From assembly GCA_015234465.1 (NCBI GenBank), contig JADGNA010000006.1, forward strand, positions 124,001-188,000: a stretch of 64,000 bases of DNA, written 5' to 3'. A model generated the notes under the pieces. The model ran no database searches, was not told where the DNA came from, and saw nothing but the letters and a program-made list of their open reading frames with translations. A program made the translations under genes and the position numbers. Of this stretch, positions 40,387-49,458 are shown one piece after another; position 1 is the first letter of the stretch, and each line of letters begins with the position of its first letter. The stretch comes from Salinibacterium sp. Lineage in GTDB: Bacteria; Actinomycetota; Actinomycetes; Actinomycetales; Microbacteriaceae.

Positions 40387-41874
40387 TTGACCCTGCAGGA
40401 CTCCTCCCCCAGCACCGCCTCCGTACCCGCCGCGCCGACGACCCAGGCTGTCAAGCCGGGTCTCGTCATCGCGCTCCTCGTGGTGTCTGCCTTCGTCGTC
40501 ATCCTCAACGAGACCGTCATGGGCGTCGCGCTGACGCCCATCATGATCGACCTCGACATCACGGCCGCGACCGGCCAGTGGCTCACGACCGGCTTCCTCC
40601 TCACGATGGCCGTCGTCATCCCGCTGACCGGCTTCCTGCTGGAGCGCTTCCCGCTGCGGGGCGTCTTCCTCGCCGCGATGTCGCTCTTCTCGATCGGTAC
40701 CCTCATCGGTGCGCTCGCGCCCGGCTTCGAGGTGCTGCTCGCGGGTCGTGTCGTGCAGGCGAGTGGCACCGCGATCATGATGCCGCTGCTCTTCACGACG
40801 GTGCTCAACGTCGTGCCGGCCTCGCACCGCGGGCGGATGATGGGCGTCATCTCGATCGTCATCGCGGTCGCCCCGGCGCTCGGCCCGACGGTGTCGGGAC
40901 TCATCCTCAACGTCGCCAGCTGGCATATGCTGTTCTGGTCGGTGCTCCCCATCGCCCTGCTGGCGCTCGTGCTTGGCTCGGTCTGGGTGCGCAACGTCAC
41001 GACGACGCGACCGGATGCCCGCTTCGACGTGCTCTCGGTCGTGCTCTCCGGCTTAGGCTTCGGTGGCCTGATCTACGGCCTCAGCAGCATCGGCGAGGCC
41101 GCCTCCGGCCACACGGCCGTGCCGATCTGGATTCCCCTCGTCGGTGGTGCGGCCTCGCTCATCCTCTTCGTGCTGCGCCAGCTGCAACTGCAGAAGGTCG
41201 ACAGCGCGCTCCTCGACCTGCGCACCTTCCAGAGCAAGACCTTCAGCCTCGCGATCGCGCTCGTCGTGATCGTCATGGCCAGCCTCTTCGGGTCACTCAT
41301 CCTCCTGCCCATCTACCTGCAGCAGGTGCTCGGCCTCGACGTGCTGGGCGTCGGCCTCATGTTGCTGCCAGGCGGCGTGCTGATGGGCGCCATCGCCCCC
41401 GTCGTTGGCAACCTCTTCGACCGCTTCGGGCCGACTCCGCTCGTCATCCCGGGCATGATCGTCTCGGCCGCGGCCCTGTGGGGCATGGCGACCTTCGACT
41501 CCGGCACCCCCATCGCCTGGATCATCGCCGTCCACCTCGCCCTGAACCTCGGACTGGGCTTCGTCTTCACCCCGCTCCTGACCTCCGCGCTCGGCTCGCT
41601 GCCGCCGCACCTGTACCCGCACGGCAGCGCGATCGTCGGCACCGTGCAGCAGGTTGCGGGCGCTGCAGGCACGGCGCTCTTCGTCACGCTCATGTCGGTG
41701 ACCGCGGCTGCCGCGCTCGACTCAGGCACCAGCGCGAGGCTCGCAACCGGGGAGGGCATCCACGCGGCGTTCCTCGTCGGGGCCGCCGTCGCATCCGCAG
41801 CTGTGATCCTGGCGCTCTTCGTGCGCAAGCCCGCAGACATGGTCCACGGCGAAGGCGTCGCACCCGCCCATTAG
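40387..41874 (+). CDS. DHA2-family (EmrB/QacA) multidrug efflux transporter
   Basis: 495 residues, 12-14 predicted membrane helices. MFS features: NETVMGVALTPIMIDLDI (motif D1 region), TTGFLLTMAVVIPLTGFLLE and RVVQASGTAIMMPLLF (motif B/C-like), plus PALGPTVSGLIL. These match 14-helix drug:H+ antiporters exporting lipophilic cations. The start is TTG at 40387 with GAAGGAAG 7 nt upstream; no ATG gives a full first helix. No TetR/MarR gene is next to it, although the upstream 272-bp divergent region shared with the flotillin gene could bind a distant regulator. Its stop codon abuts the 10-bp array at 41875. Confidence 0.88.
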   Translation: MTLQDSSPSTASVPAAPTTQAVKPGLVIALLVVSAFVVILNETVMGVALTPIMIDLDITAATGQWLTTGFLLTMAVVIPLTGFLLERFPLRGVFLAAMSLFSIGTLIGALAPGFEVLLAGRVVQASGTAIMMPLLFTTVLNVVPASHRGRMMGVISIVIAVAPALGPTVSGLILNVASWHMLFWSVLPIALLALVLGSVWVRNVTTTRPDARFDVLSVVLSGLGFGGLIYGLSSIGEAASGHTAVPIWIPLVGGAASLILFVLRQLQLQKVDSALLDLRTFQSKTFSLAIALVVIVMASLFGSLILLPIYLQQVLGLDVLGVGLMLLPGGVLMGAIAPVVGNLFDRFGPTPLVIPGMIVSAAALWGMATFDSGTPIAWIIAVHLALNLGLGFVFTPLLTSALGSLPPHLYPHGSAIVGTVQQVAGAAGTALFVTLMSVTAAAALDSGTSARLATGEGIHAAFLVGAAVASAAVILALFVRKPADMVHGEGVAPAH

Positions 41875-41929
41875 ATGACCGCGCGTGACGTTTCTTGACG
41901 TCACGTGACGACCTGTGACTGCGCGTGAC
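41875..41929 (+). repeat. Six-copy NTGAC direct repeat array at exact 10-bp spacing
   Basis: The pentamers ATGAC, GTGAC, TTGAC, GTGAC, GTGAC and GTGAC begin at 41875, 41885, 41895, 41905, 41915 and 41925. The spacing is exactly 10 bp, so all lie on one face of the helix. The array lies directly after the MFS stop codon and 75 bp before the ABC operon start at 42004, in otherwise non-coding DNA. It looks like a multi-site operator for the ABC importer operon. Confidence 0.6.
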
Positions 41930-42003
41930 TTGGCACGTTGTCGCGGCCCGAACCGGCGTCCTACTCTCGGCACACCCCGCCGTCGAGAACCAGGAGCGCC
42001 ATC

Positions 42004-43662
42004 GTGCCCACACCGATCCACACCCAAGAACCCCGTGATCGTCGACGCCGTCTCCTAGCGATGACGGCCGCCGCGGTATCCCTCGGCATCGCCCTGTTGG
42101 CGGGATGCTCTGGACCCCAGGCGGCCGTCGGTGACGAGCGCGTCGAGGGTGGCACGATCGTCTACGGCCACCTGCAGGAGCCGCCGTGCATCTTCGGTGG
42201 CTGGGTGCAGCAGGCGTACCTGTCGCGCCAGGTGCTGGACTCGCTCGTCTCGCTCGAGGACGACGGCACCGTCGTGCCGTGGCTCGCGACCGACTGGACC
42301 GTGTCGGAGGACCAGCGCACCTGGACCTTCACGCTGCGCGACGACGTCTCCTTCACCGACGGCACGCCGCTCGACGCGCAGGCCGTCAGCGACAACTTCG
42401 AGTACTGGCTTGATGGTGGCAACGGCACCGTGCAGGCCTACCTCGCCGACTACTACGAGTCGAGCCGGGCGGTGGATGCCACGACCCTCGAGGTCACGCT
42501 CTCGGCCCCGTACTCGCCGCTGCTCAGCGTGCTTTCGCAGGGCTACTTCGGCATCCAGTCGCCGACCGCGCTCGCCCGCGGCAACGAGGCGAACTGCGAG
42601 CAACCGGTCGGCACGGGACCCTTCACGGTCGCCGCGTGGAAGCGCGGCGAGAGCGTGACCTTCGAACGCAACGATGACTACAACTCGGCACCCGCCAACG
42701 CCCGGCACGACGGCCCCGCCTACGTCGAGGGCATCGAGTGGCGCTTCCTCCCCGATTCCACGACCCGCTATGGATCGCTCGTCTCGGGTGAGACCGACGT
42801 CATCTACGACGTGCCGAGCATCGAGTGGGCGACCGCGAGCGAGCAGTTCGAGGTGCAGCGCTACATCACGCCGGGCCGGCCGGTCGCGCTCTCCTTCAAC
42901 ACGGTCGAGGGTCCCTTCGTCGACGAGCGGGTTCGGCAGGCCTTCGCCTTCGCGAGCGACCGCAGGGCGATCGTCGAGACCGTGTTCCGGGGCGCGGTGC
43001 CGTTCGAGGGCAACGGATCCGTGAGCCAGGGCACGAGCAATTACAACGCCGAGGTCGCCGCCGCCTACCCCTACGATCCCAACCGCGCCGCCGAGCTCCT
43101 CGATGCGGCTGGCTGGAGCGAGACGGATGCCTCGGGGTACCGCACGAAGGACGGCGAGACCCTCGAGATCGTCATCCCCTATGGCGCCGGCTCGATCCTC
43201 ACGCAGGAGGGCTCGGCCGTGCTGCAGGCGATCCAGCAGCAGGTCAAGGATGTCGGCTTCAAGGTCACGCTTATCCCCGTCACGCAGAGCGAGCTCTTCG
43301 GGGGCGCCTACTCGCAACCAGACGAGCGCGACATCTACGTCGGCTACTGGACGTCGCCGACCGCGGCCATCCTGCACATCAACTACCGCCATCACCTGCC
43401 CGAGTCACCGAACGGCGCCAACTCGACCTTCTACAACGACGACGAGCTGCTCGCCCTCATCGAGGGGGCCAACGGCACGACGGAGCCGTCGGAGCAGGAG
43501 CGCCTCTACGCGGAAGCCCAGCAACTCATCAGCGACCGTGCCGTCGCGGTTGGCCTCTACACGCAGACGACGTCGCTCGCGGTGGGTCCACAGCTGCGGG
43601 ATGTGTGGCTGGAGGCCTCCCAGGGCGAGCCCGTGTTCCACGACGCGTACTTCGTCCAGTGA
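42004..43662 (+). CDS. Family 5 (peptide/nickel type) ABC substrate-binding lipoprotein
   Basis: 552 residues from the GTG at 42004 (AGGAG 7 nt upstream). A basic n-region (RDRRRRLLA), a hydrophobic stretch and the lipobox LLAGC (Cys35) mark a lipoprotein. The mature part has the SBP family 5 pattern: LVSLEDDGTVVPWLATDWTVS, WTFTLRDDVSFTDGTPLDA, GTGPFTVAAWKRGESVTFERN and RQAFAFASDRRAIVETVF. It is the binding component of the four-gene importer that follows; ligands in this family include peptides, nickel, opines and other small amines, so the substrate is open. The LLM monooxygenase at the end of the operon hints at a compound to be oxidised. Its stop overlaps the permease GTG. Confidence 0.92.
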   Translation: MPTPIHTQEPRDRRRRLLAMTAAAVSLGIALLAGCSGPQAAVGDERVEGGTIVYGHLQEPPCIFGGWVQQAYLSRQVLDSLVSLEDDGTVVPWLATDWTVSEDQRTWTFTLRDDVSFTDGTPLDAQAVSDNFEYWLDGGNGTVQAYLADYYESSRAVDATTLEVTLSAPYSPLLSVLSQGYFGIQSPTALARGNEANCEQPVGTGPFTVAAWKRGESVTFERNDDYNSAPANARHDGPAYVEGIEWRFLPDSTTRYGSLVSGETDVIYDVPSIEWATASEQFEVQRYITPGRPVALSFNTVEGPFVDERVRQAFAFASDRRAIVETVFRGAVPFEGNGSVSQGTSNYNAEVAAAYPYDPNRAAELLDAAGWSETDASGYRTKDGETLEIVIPYGAGSILTQEGSAVLQAIQQQVKDVGFKVTLIPVTQSELFGGAYSQPDERDIYVGYWTSPTAAILHINYRHHLPESPNGANSTFYNDDELLALIEGANGTTEPSEQERLYAEAQQLISDRAVAVGLYTQTTSLAVGPQLRDVWLEASQGEPVFHDAYFVQ

Positions 43663-44663
43663 GCAGCCACACCGTGACCGGGTCGGCCGTGGACGAGCAG
43701 CCCTTGAAGCGCCGAGTGGGCAACGGTGTTCTCCCGCGGGTGCTTGGCCGACTCGCAAGCGCCGTGCTCGTGCTCTTTGCCGCGGCGAGCGCGACCTTCT
43801 TCGCGCAGGCGCTCCTCCCGGGCGACCGGGCGACGCTCCTGCTCAACCAGCGCACGGGCCAGACGGAGGCGCGCAGCGACGAGGAGCTCGCCCCGATCCG
43901 GGCGGAGTACGGCTTCGACGACCCGATCCTCGTGCAGTATGCCGACTACCTGGGCGGCCTGTTGAGCGGGCGGCTCGGCGTCTCGTACCAGATGCACCAG
44001 CCGGTCGAGGCACTCATCGCGGAGCAGATTCCCGCGACGCTCCTCCTGACGGTCACGGCGCTCGCGGTCGCCTGGGTGCTGACGCTCGTGTGGACCATCG
44101 CGACCACGCGCCGTTCATCCCGCATCGACGCGATCGGCAGCGGCGTCGAGACGGTCGCCGCGGGACTGCCGCCCTACTGGCTCGGCGTCATCCTGCTCGT
44201 GGTCTTTGCGCTGGGGCTCGGCTGGTTCCCCGTCATCGGCGGCTCCGAGGCTGCACGCCTCGTGCTTCCCGCCCTCACCCTCGGCATCCCCCTCGCGGGC
44301 TTCATGGGCCAGGCGACGCGGGCAGCCTTCGAGCGAGCACTCGAGCAGCCCTTCGTGACCTCGGCGCGGATGCGCGGCATGAGCGACCTCGGCGTGCGGG
44401 TGCGGCACGTGCTCCGGCACGCGGCACTCCCGGGTATCACGCTCTCGGGGTGGGCGCTCGGCTCGCTCATCTCGGGTGCCGTCATCGTCGAGACGATCTT
44501 CGCCAGACCTGGCATCGGCCGTGTGCTCGTCTCGGCCGTCAACTCCCGCGACCTTCCCGTCGTCGGCGGCATCGTGATCGTCGTCGCGCTCGTCTACGTC
44601 GTCGTGAACCTCCTCGTCGACCTCGCCTACTCCGGCGTCGACCCAAGATTGGCCACCGAATGA
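43659..44663 (+). CDS. ABC transporter permease (DppB/OppB type)
   Basis: 334 residues from the GTG at 43659, overlapping the binding-protein stop (GTGA). Six membrane segments with the OppB-type N-terminal helix (VLVLFAAASATFFAQALLPGD), a long periplasmic loop, then the EAA-type motif RGMSDLGVRVRHVLRHAALPG and LPVVGGIVIVVALVYVVVNLL at the end. It pairs with the next permease to form the channel. Overlaps the next gene by ATGA. Confidence 0.92.
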   Translation: MSSHTVTGSAVDEQPLKRRVGNGVLPRVLGRLASAVLVLFAAASATFFAQALLPGDRATLLLNQRTGQTEARSDEELAPIRAEYGFDDPILVQYADYLGGLLSGRLGVSYQMHQPVEALIAEQIPATLLLTVTALAVAWVLTLVWTIATTRRSSRIDAIGSGVETVAAGLPPYWLGVILLVVFALGLGWFPVIGGSEAARLVLPALTLGIPLAGFMGQATRAAFERALEQPFVTSARMRGMSDLGVRVRHVLRHAALPGITLSGWALGSLISGAVIVETIFARPGIGRVLVSAVNSRDLPVVGGIVIVVALVYVVVNLLVDLAYSGVDPRLATE

Positions 44664-45505
44664 CCGCGACCGCTGCTCCCCCGCTGTCCCGCACCCGCAG
44701 GACACCCTCCCCGACGCTCCTGCTTTCGCTCCTCGTGGTCGCATTCTTCCTCGCGGCCGCGATCATCCCGGGTGTGCTCGCGACGCATGACCCGCTCCAG
44801 TTCGACCTCGTCGCCGCCCTCCAGAGTCCCTCGCTCTCGCATCTCGCCGGCACGGACGAGGCGGGCCGCGACCTCTACTCCCGCATCATCTTCGGCACCC
44901 GCGAGTCGCTGTCGATCGGGCTCGGGGCGACCGCGCTAAGCCTCGCGATCGCCCTCGTGCTCGGCGTCGCGGCGGGGCTCGGTGGCCGTGTCGTCGACGC
45001 GATCGTCTCGCGCAGCCTGGATGTGCTCTTCGCCTTCCCCATGCTCCTCGTCGCGCTGCTCTTCGTCGCCGCCTTCGGCCCCTCGCCCGCGACCCTCGTG
45101 CTCGCGGTCGGCATCGGCACGGCCCCCGGCTATGCCCGCATGATCCGTGGACAGGTGCTCGCGGTGTGCACATCGCCCTACGTCGAGGCGGCGCACGCCG
45201 TGGGCCACAGCTCGTGGCGGGTCCTGCGCCAGCACATCGTGCCCAACGCGGTGCGCCCACTCGTGGCCGTCGCGACCCTGAGCATCGGGCAGTCGATCGT
45301 GTGGGCATCCGGCCTCTCATTCCTGGGCCTCGGCGTCGCCCCGCCCTCGCCCGAGTGGGGCGCCCTCCTCGATGCGGGCCGTGCCTACATGACCCACGCG
45401 TGGTGGCTTGAGGTGCTCCCCGGACTCGCGATCGTGCTCCTCGCCCTCGCCGTCACCACGATCGGCCGCCACCTGCAGCAGCGCCTGGAAGGACACCGCG
45501 CATGA
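44660..45505 (+). CDS. ABC transporter permease (DppC/OppC type)
   Basis: 281 residues. N-terminal helix LLLSLLVVAFFLAAAIIPG, then the OppC signature HLAGTDEAGRDLYSRIIFGTR, the EAA loop EAAHAVGHSSWRVLRQHIVPN and LSFLGLGVAPPSPEWGALL, all typical of the DppC partner. Starts in the ATGA overlap with the first permease and ends in an ATGA overlap with the ATPase gene, so stoichiometric translation is expected. Confidence 0.93.
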   Translation: MTATAAPPLSRTRRTPSPTLLLSLLVVAFFLAAAIIPGVLATHDPLQFDLVAALQSPSLSHLAGTDEAGRDLYSRIIFGTRESLSIGLGATALSLAIALVLGVAAGLGGRVVDAIVSRSLDVLFAFPMLLVALLFVAAFGPSPATLVLAVGIGTAPGYARMIRGQVLAVCTSPYVEAAHAVGHSSWRVLRQHIVPNAVRPLVAVATLSIGQSIVWASGLSFLGLGVAPPSPEWGALLDAGRAYMTHAWWLEVLPGLAIVLLALAVTTIGRHLQQRLEGHRA

Positions 45506-47187
45506 GCCTCACCCTCGACCCCGCCACGACCCGAATTCCGGATGCCTCGGCCACGGGCTACCTCGTCGAAGACCTGTCGGTCACGTTCCCCGGGAGCACC
45601 GCGCCGACCGTGCAGGGCGTCTCGCTGGCGCTCGCGCCCGGCCGCTGCCTGGCGCTCGTTGGCGAGTCCGGCTCGGGCAAGAGCGTCACCGCCCGCACGC
45701 TCGTCGGACTCACCGGGGCGGGCGCCTCCGTGCGCGCGCGTCGGCTCGAGCTCGACGGCCGAGACCTCTCGGGGTTGCGAGACCGCCAGTGGCGTGGCAT
45801 CCGGGGCCAGCGCGTCGGCTTCGTGCTGCAGGACGCGCTCGTCTCGCTCGACCCCCTTCGGCCCGTCGGCCGTGAGATCGAGGAGGCCCTGCGCCTCCAC
45901 GGCTGGGGTGACCGTGCGGCGAGGCGACGCAAGGTCATCGACCTGCTCTCGGCGGTGGGCGTGCCCGAGCCGGAGCTTCGGGCGAAACAGCGCCCCGACG
46001 AGCTCTCTGGAGGGCTGCGGCAGCGGGCACTCATCGCCTCAGCCCTGGCGCTCTCCCCCGGCGTCATCATCGCCGACGAGCCGACTACGGCGCTCGACGT
46101 GACCGTGCAGGCACAGGTGCTCGACCTGCTCGAGGCCGCGAAGCGGCGGGGTGCCGCCCTCCTCCTCATCAGCCACGACCTCGCCGTCGTCTCCCGCCTG
46201 GCCGACGACATCGCGGTCATGCGCGACGGTCGCATCGTGGAGCAGGGCACTGCTCGCGAGGTGCTCTCCGCGCCGAGCCACGAGTACACGCGGGCACTGA
46301 TCGACGCGGTGCCGAGCGCCCACACCCGCGGAAGCCGGCTCGCACCGCACGTGCCGATCGTCGTGCATGAGCCGGGCCCCGGCGAGCGCCGCGACCCGCG
46401 CGGTGGGCCCGTGCTCGCGGCCGAGGGGCTCGTCAAGCGCTTCCCCGGACCCGGTCGGACGAGCCGCACCGCGGTCGACGGGGTCTCGTTCAGCCTCGCG
46501 CCGGGCGAGACGCTCGGCATCGTGGGCGAGTCCGGCTCCGGCAAGAGCACGGTCGCGCGCATGGCCCTCGCCCTCACGGAACCCGACGCGGGGCGCGTGC
46601 TGCTCCACGGCCAGCCCTGGACGGAGGCGAGCCGCGGCATCCGGCGCCCGCTCCGCCGCGAGATCACGGCCGTCTACCAGGACCCGCTGAGCTCCTTCGA
46701 CCCCCGCTGGACGGTCGAACGGATCATCGCCGACAGCGTCGCGGCGCCCACCCGCGAACGCAGTGCCCGCGTCGACGAGCTGCTCGACTGGGTCGGGCTG
46801 CCCCGCGGCGTGCGCGAGCGGCATCCGCTGACCCTCTCGGGCGGCCAGCGCCAGCGCGTCGCGATCGCTCGCGCGCTCGCCCCGCGCCCCTCCGTCATGG
46901 TGCTCGACGAGGCGGTGTCGGCGCTCGACGTCTCGATCCAGGCGCAGGTGCTCGACCTGCTCGGCGCGCTCCAGCAGCAGCTCGGTGTCAGCTACCTCTT
47001 CATCAGCCACGACCTCGGCGTCGTGCACCACGTGAGCGACCGCGTGCTCGTCATGAAAGACGGCCGCGTCGTCGAGCACGGCGATGCCGACACCGTATTC
47101 ACCGCCCCGCAACAGCCGTACACGCAACAGCTCGTGGCCTCACTGCCACGCCTCGAACGCTCCGCCCCCTCGAAAGGAACAGCATGA
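45502..47187 (+). CDS. ABC transporter ATPase with two fused nucleotide-binding domains
   Basis: 561 residues, equivalent to DppD and DppF in one chain. Domain 1 (about 20-280) has Walker A GESGSGKS (54-61), the signature LSGGLRQR and Walker B IIADEPTTALD. Domain 2 (about 310-555) has Walker A GESGSGKST (about 342-350), LSGGQRQR and VLDEAVSALD. Domain 1's signature has L in place of the usual Q (LSGGLRQ), as in some GsiA/YejF-type fused ATPases. Each end has an ATGA overlap, with the second permease and with the monooxygenase gene. Confidence 0.94.
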   Translation: MSLTLDPATTRIPDASATGYLVEDLSVTFPGSTAPTVQGVSLALAPGRCLALVGESGSGKSVTARTLVGLTGAGASVRARRLELDGRDLSGLRDRQWRGIRGQRVGFVLQDALVSLDPLRPVGREIEEALRLHGWGDRAARRRKVIDLLSAVGVPEPELRAKQRPDELSGGLRQRALIASALALSPGVIIADEPTTALDVTVQAQVLDLLEAAKRRGAALLLISHDLAVVSRLADDIAVMRDGRIVEQGTAREVLSAPSHEYTRALIDAVPSAHTRGSRLAPHVPIVVHEPGPGERRDPRGGPVLAAEGLVKRFPGPGRTSRTAVDGVSFSLAPGETLGIVGESGSGKSTVARMALALTEPDAGRVLLHGQPWTEASRGIRRPLRREITAVYQDPLSSFDPRWTVERIIADSVAAPTRERSARVDELLDWVGLPRGVRERHPLTLSGGQRQRVAIARALAPRPSVMVLDEAVSALDVSIQAQVLDLLGALQQQLGVSYLFISHDLGVVHHVSDRVLVMKDGRVVEHGDADTVFTAPQQPYTQQLVASLPRLERSAPSKGTA

Positions 47188-48584
47188 CCAGCCCACTGCG
47201 CTTCAACGCCTTCGTCATGAACACCGGCTCCCACATCCACCACGGCCAGTGGCGCAGGCCGGATGCCCGCCAGCACGAATTTGCGGACGTCACCCTCTGG
47301 ATTGACCTCGCCAAGACGCTCGAAGCCGCCCGCTTCGACGCCCTGTTCTTCGCCGACGTCAGCGGGCACTACGGCGACGCGGATGCCGACTACGGCGTCT
47401 ATGTGCGCGAGGGGCTGCAGATCCCCAGCAACGACCCGCTCGTGCTGCTCGGTGCGCTCGCGGTCACGACGGAGCACATCGGCCTCGCGCTGACGAGCAA
47501 CGTGATGCAGCAGCATCCCTTCAATTTCGCCCGCCAGGTCTCGACGCTCGACCACATCTCCAACGGCCGAGTCGCCTGGAACATCGTGACCGGCACGCAG
47601 GACAACGGCGCCCGCAACTACGGCCTGCCGCAGCTGACCGACCATGCCGAGCGCTACCGCTGGGCCGAGGAGTACGTCGACGTCGCCTACAAGCTCTGGG
47701 AGGGGTCCTGGGATGACGACGCCGTGCTCGTCGACAAGGAGGCCGGCGTCTTCTCCGACGTGTCGAAGGTGCACAAGATCCACCACGTCGGCGAGCGCTA
47801 CACGGTCGAGGGGCCGCACCTGCCCTCCCCCTCGCCGCAGCGCACGCCCGTGCTGTACCAGGCGGGTTCGTCGGGCGCCGGGCGCGCCTTCGCCGCCAAC
47901 AATGCCGAGGCGGTCTTCATCATCAGCCCGACGCCCGAGGCGGCCCGCGCGCAGATCGAGGACACCCGCGCGCAGGCCGTCGCTGCGGGACGCCGGCCGG
48001 AGGACGTGAAGTTCTTCCAGGGCCTCTCCTTCGTGATCGGCGAAACGCAGGAAGAGGCGCAGGCGAAGTGGGCAGAGTACCGCGAGTACTCGAGCCTCGA
48101 CGGCTACCTCGCCCACGCCGCGATCGTCGACAAGTCCGGCCGCACCTACGCGCCCGAGACGCCGCTCTCCGAGGTCGACACCAACACCGCGAAGGGCTTC
48201 CTGGATGCCGCGGCCGCCCTCGTGACCGACCGTGAGCCCGTCGTGGCCGACCTCGCCGCGCGCGCCCGGGGCGACCACACCGTCATCGTTGGCACGCCCG
48301 AGCACATCGCGGACGAGTTGGAGCGCTGGCAGGCCGCCGGCGTCGACGGCATCAACGTCATCAACTGGGTCATCCCTGGCTCCTTCGAGGAATTCACGGA
48401 GAAGGTCATCCCCGTGCTCCAGCGCCGGGGGCTCGCCCAGTCGGAGTACACGCCCGGGTCGCTGCGCCGCAAGCTCTTCGGCGACGACCGCCTCAACGAA
48501 CGGCACCCCGCCGCCCGCTACCGCGGCGCGTTCGGCGAGAACGCCCTCGTCGGCGGCAGCGCGAGGGACGCGGTCTCGGTGTGA
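47184..48584 (+). CDS. LLM-class FMN-dependent monooxygenase (NtaA/SnaA/DszA family)
   Basis: 466 residues, the usual length of this group. A luciferase-like TIM barrel: NTGSHIHHGQWRRPDA, FADVSGHYGD, GLALTSNVMQQHPFNFARQ, GRVAWNIVTGTQDNGARNYG, PVLYQAGSSGAGRAFAANNAE and DGINVINWVIPGSFEEF. Family members oxidise nitrilotriacetate, EDTA, pristinamycin precursors or dibenzothiophene sulfone with FMNH2 and O2 and need a separate flavin reductase, which is not in this window. ATGA coupling to the importer genes suggests that it acts on the imported compound. The exact substrate cannot be deduced. Confidence 0.9.
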   Translation: MTSPLRFNAFVMNTGSHIHHGQWRRPDARQHEFADVTLWIDLAKTLEAARFDALFFADVSGHYGDADADYGVYVREGLQIPSNDPLVLLGALAVTTEHIGLALTSNVMQQHPFNFARQVSTLDHISNGRVAWNIVTGTQDNGARNYGLPQLTDHAERYRWAEEYVDVAYKLWEGSWDDDAVLVDKEAGVFSDVSKVHKIHHVGERYTVEGPHLPSPSPQRTPVLYQAGSSGAGRAFAANNAEAVFIISPTPEAARAQIEDTRAQAVAAGRRPEDVKFFQGLSFVIGETQEEAQAKWAEYREYSSLDGYLAHAAIVDKSGRTYAPETPLSEVDTNTAKGFLDAAAALVTDREPVVADLAARARGDHTVIVGTPEHIADELERWQAAGVDGINVINWVIPGSFEEFTEKVIPVLQRRGLAQSEYTPGSLRRKLFGDDRLNERHPAARYRGAFGENALVGGSARDAVSV

Positions 48585-48608
48585 GTCGTGCGGGTATGCC
48601 TCGGCCGA

Positions 48609-48614
48609 TATTCT
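48609..48614 (+). promoter_or_regulatory. Probable -10 element of the EI24-family gene
   Basis: TATTCT ends 6 nt before the ATG at 48621. This supports that start over the in-frame GTG at 48588 and suggests a leaderless mRNA. Confidence 0.45.
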
Positions 48615-48620
48615 CGAGGC

Positions 48621-49415
48621 ATGCCCGCCGCCGACACCGCCCCGAAGGCGCCCGGGATGCTGCGGGGCTTCGCTGAGGGCGTCGGGCTGCTGTTCCGCGG
48701 CTTCCGGGCCTGGGGGTCCAACCCGCGCGCCATGCTGATCGGCCTCGTGCCCGGCCTCATCACGTCACTCGTCTTCGGCGCCGCCATCATCGCGCTGCTG
48801 ATGAACCTCGACCACCTCGTGACGTGGATCACGGGCTTCGCCGACGACTGGGACGAACTCTGGCGCACGGTCGTCCAGATCGCCGTCGGCATCGGCATCA
48901 TCGGCGCCGCGGCCCTCGTGGCGGTCTACACGTTCACGGTCGTCACCTTGACGATCGGGGCACCGTTCTTCGAGCACATCTCCCGCGCCGTCGACGACCG
49001 CATCTCGCCCGTGACCGAGGCGCCAGAGGTGCCCATGCTTCGCGGCATCCTGCGCGGCGTCGGCGAGGCGATCGCAGTGCTGGCGCTCACCGTCCTCATC
49101 GGGCTCGGCCTGTTCCTGCTCGGGCTCATCCCGATCGCGGGCAGTGTCACGGCCGCAGTCATCGGCGCCTTCACGGGCGGGTGGTTCCTGGCGCTCGAAC
49201 TGACGGCGACGGCATTCGAGCGCCGCGGCATCCGCTTCGGTGCACGGCGACGGATGCTCGGCCAGCGCCGCTCGGTCACACTCGGCTTCGGGGTCGCAGC
49301 GTTCGTGCTGTTCCTCGTGCCGCTCGGTGCCGTCGCCACCATGCCGGCCGCCGTCGCGGGGGCGACCCTGCTCGCGCGCCGCACGCTCGGCGAGCCCACG
49401 CGCGCGGTCGAGTAG
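48621..49415 (+). CDS. EI24/CysZ-like membrane protein
   Basis: 264 residues from the ATG at 48621. Four to six hydrophobic segments (LIGLVPGLITSLVFGAAIIA, VVQIAVGIGIIGAAALVAVY, ALTVLIGLGLFLLGLIPIAG, VAAFVLFLVPLGAVATMPAAV) with PFFEHISRAVDDRI and EAIAVLALTV between them fit the EI24 domain, found in CysZ sulfate permeases and proteins of unknown function. There are no sulfur-assimilation genes beside it, so sulfate transport is only one possibility. It is convergent with the thiamine operon and separated from it by a long inverted repeat. Confidence 0.8.
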   Translation: MPAADTAPKAPGMLRGFAEGVGLLFRGFRAWGSNPRAMLIGLVPGLITSLVFGAAIIALLMNLDHLVTWITGFADDWDELWRTVVQIAVGIGIIGAAALVAVYTFTVVTLTIGAPFFEHISRAVDDRISPVTEAPEVPMLRGILRGVGEAIAVLALTVLIGLGLFLLGLIPIAGSVTAAVIGAFTGGWFLALELTATAFERRGIRFGARRRMLGQRRSVTLGFGVAAFVLFLVPLGAVATMPAAVAGATLLARRTLGEPTRAVE

Positions 49416-49458
49416 ATCGCTTCAGCGGTGCACTGACGCGCGCGACCGCCTCGGCCCG

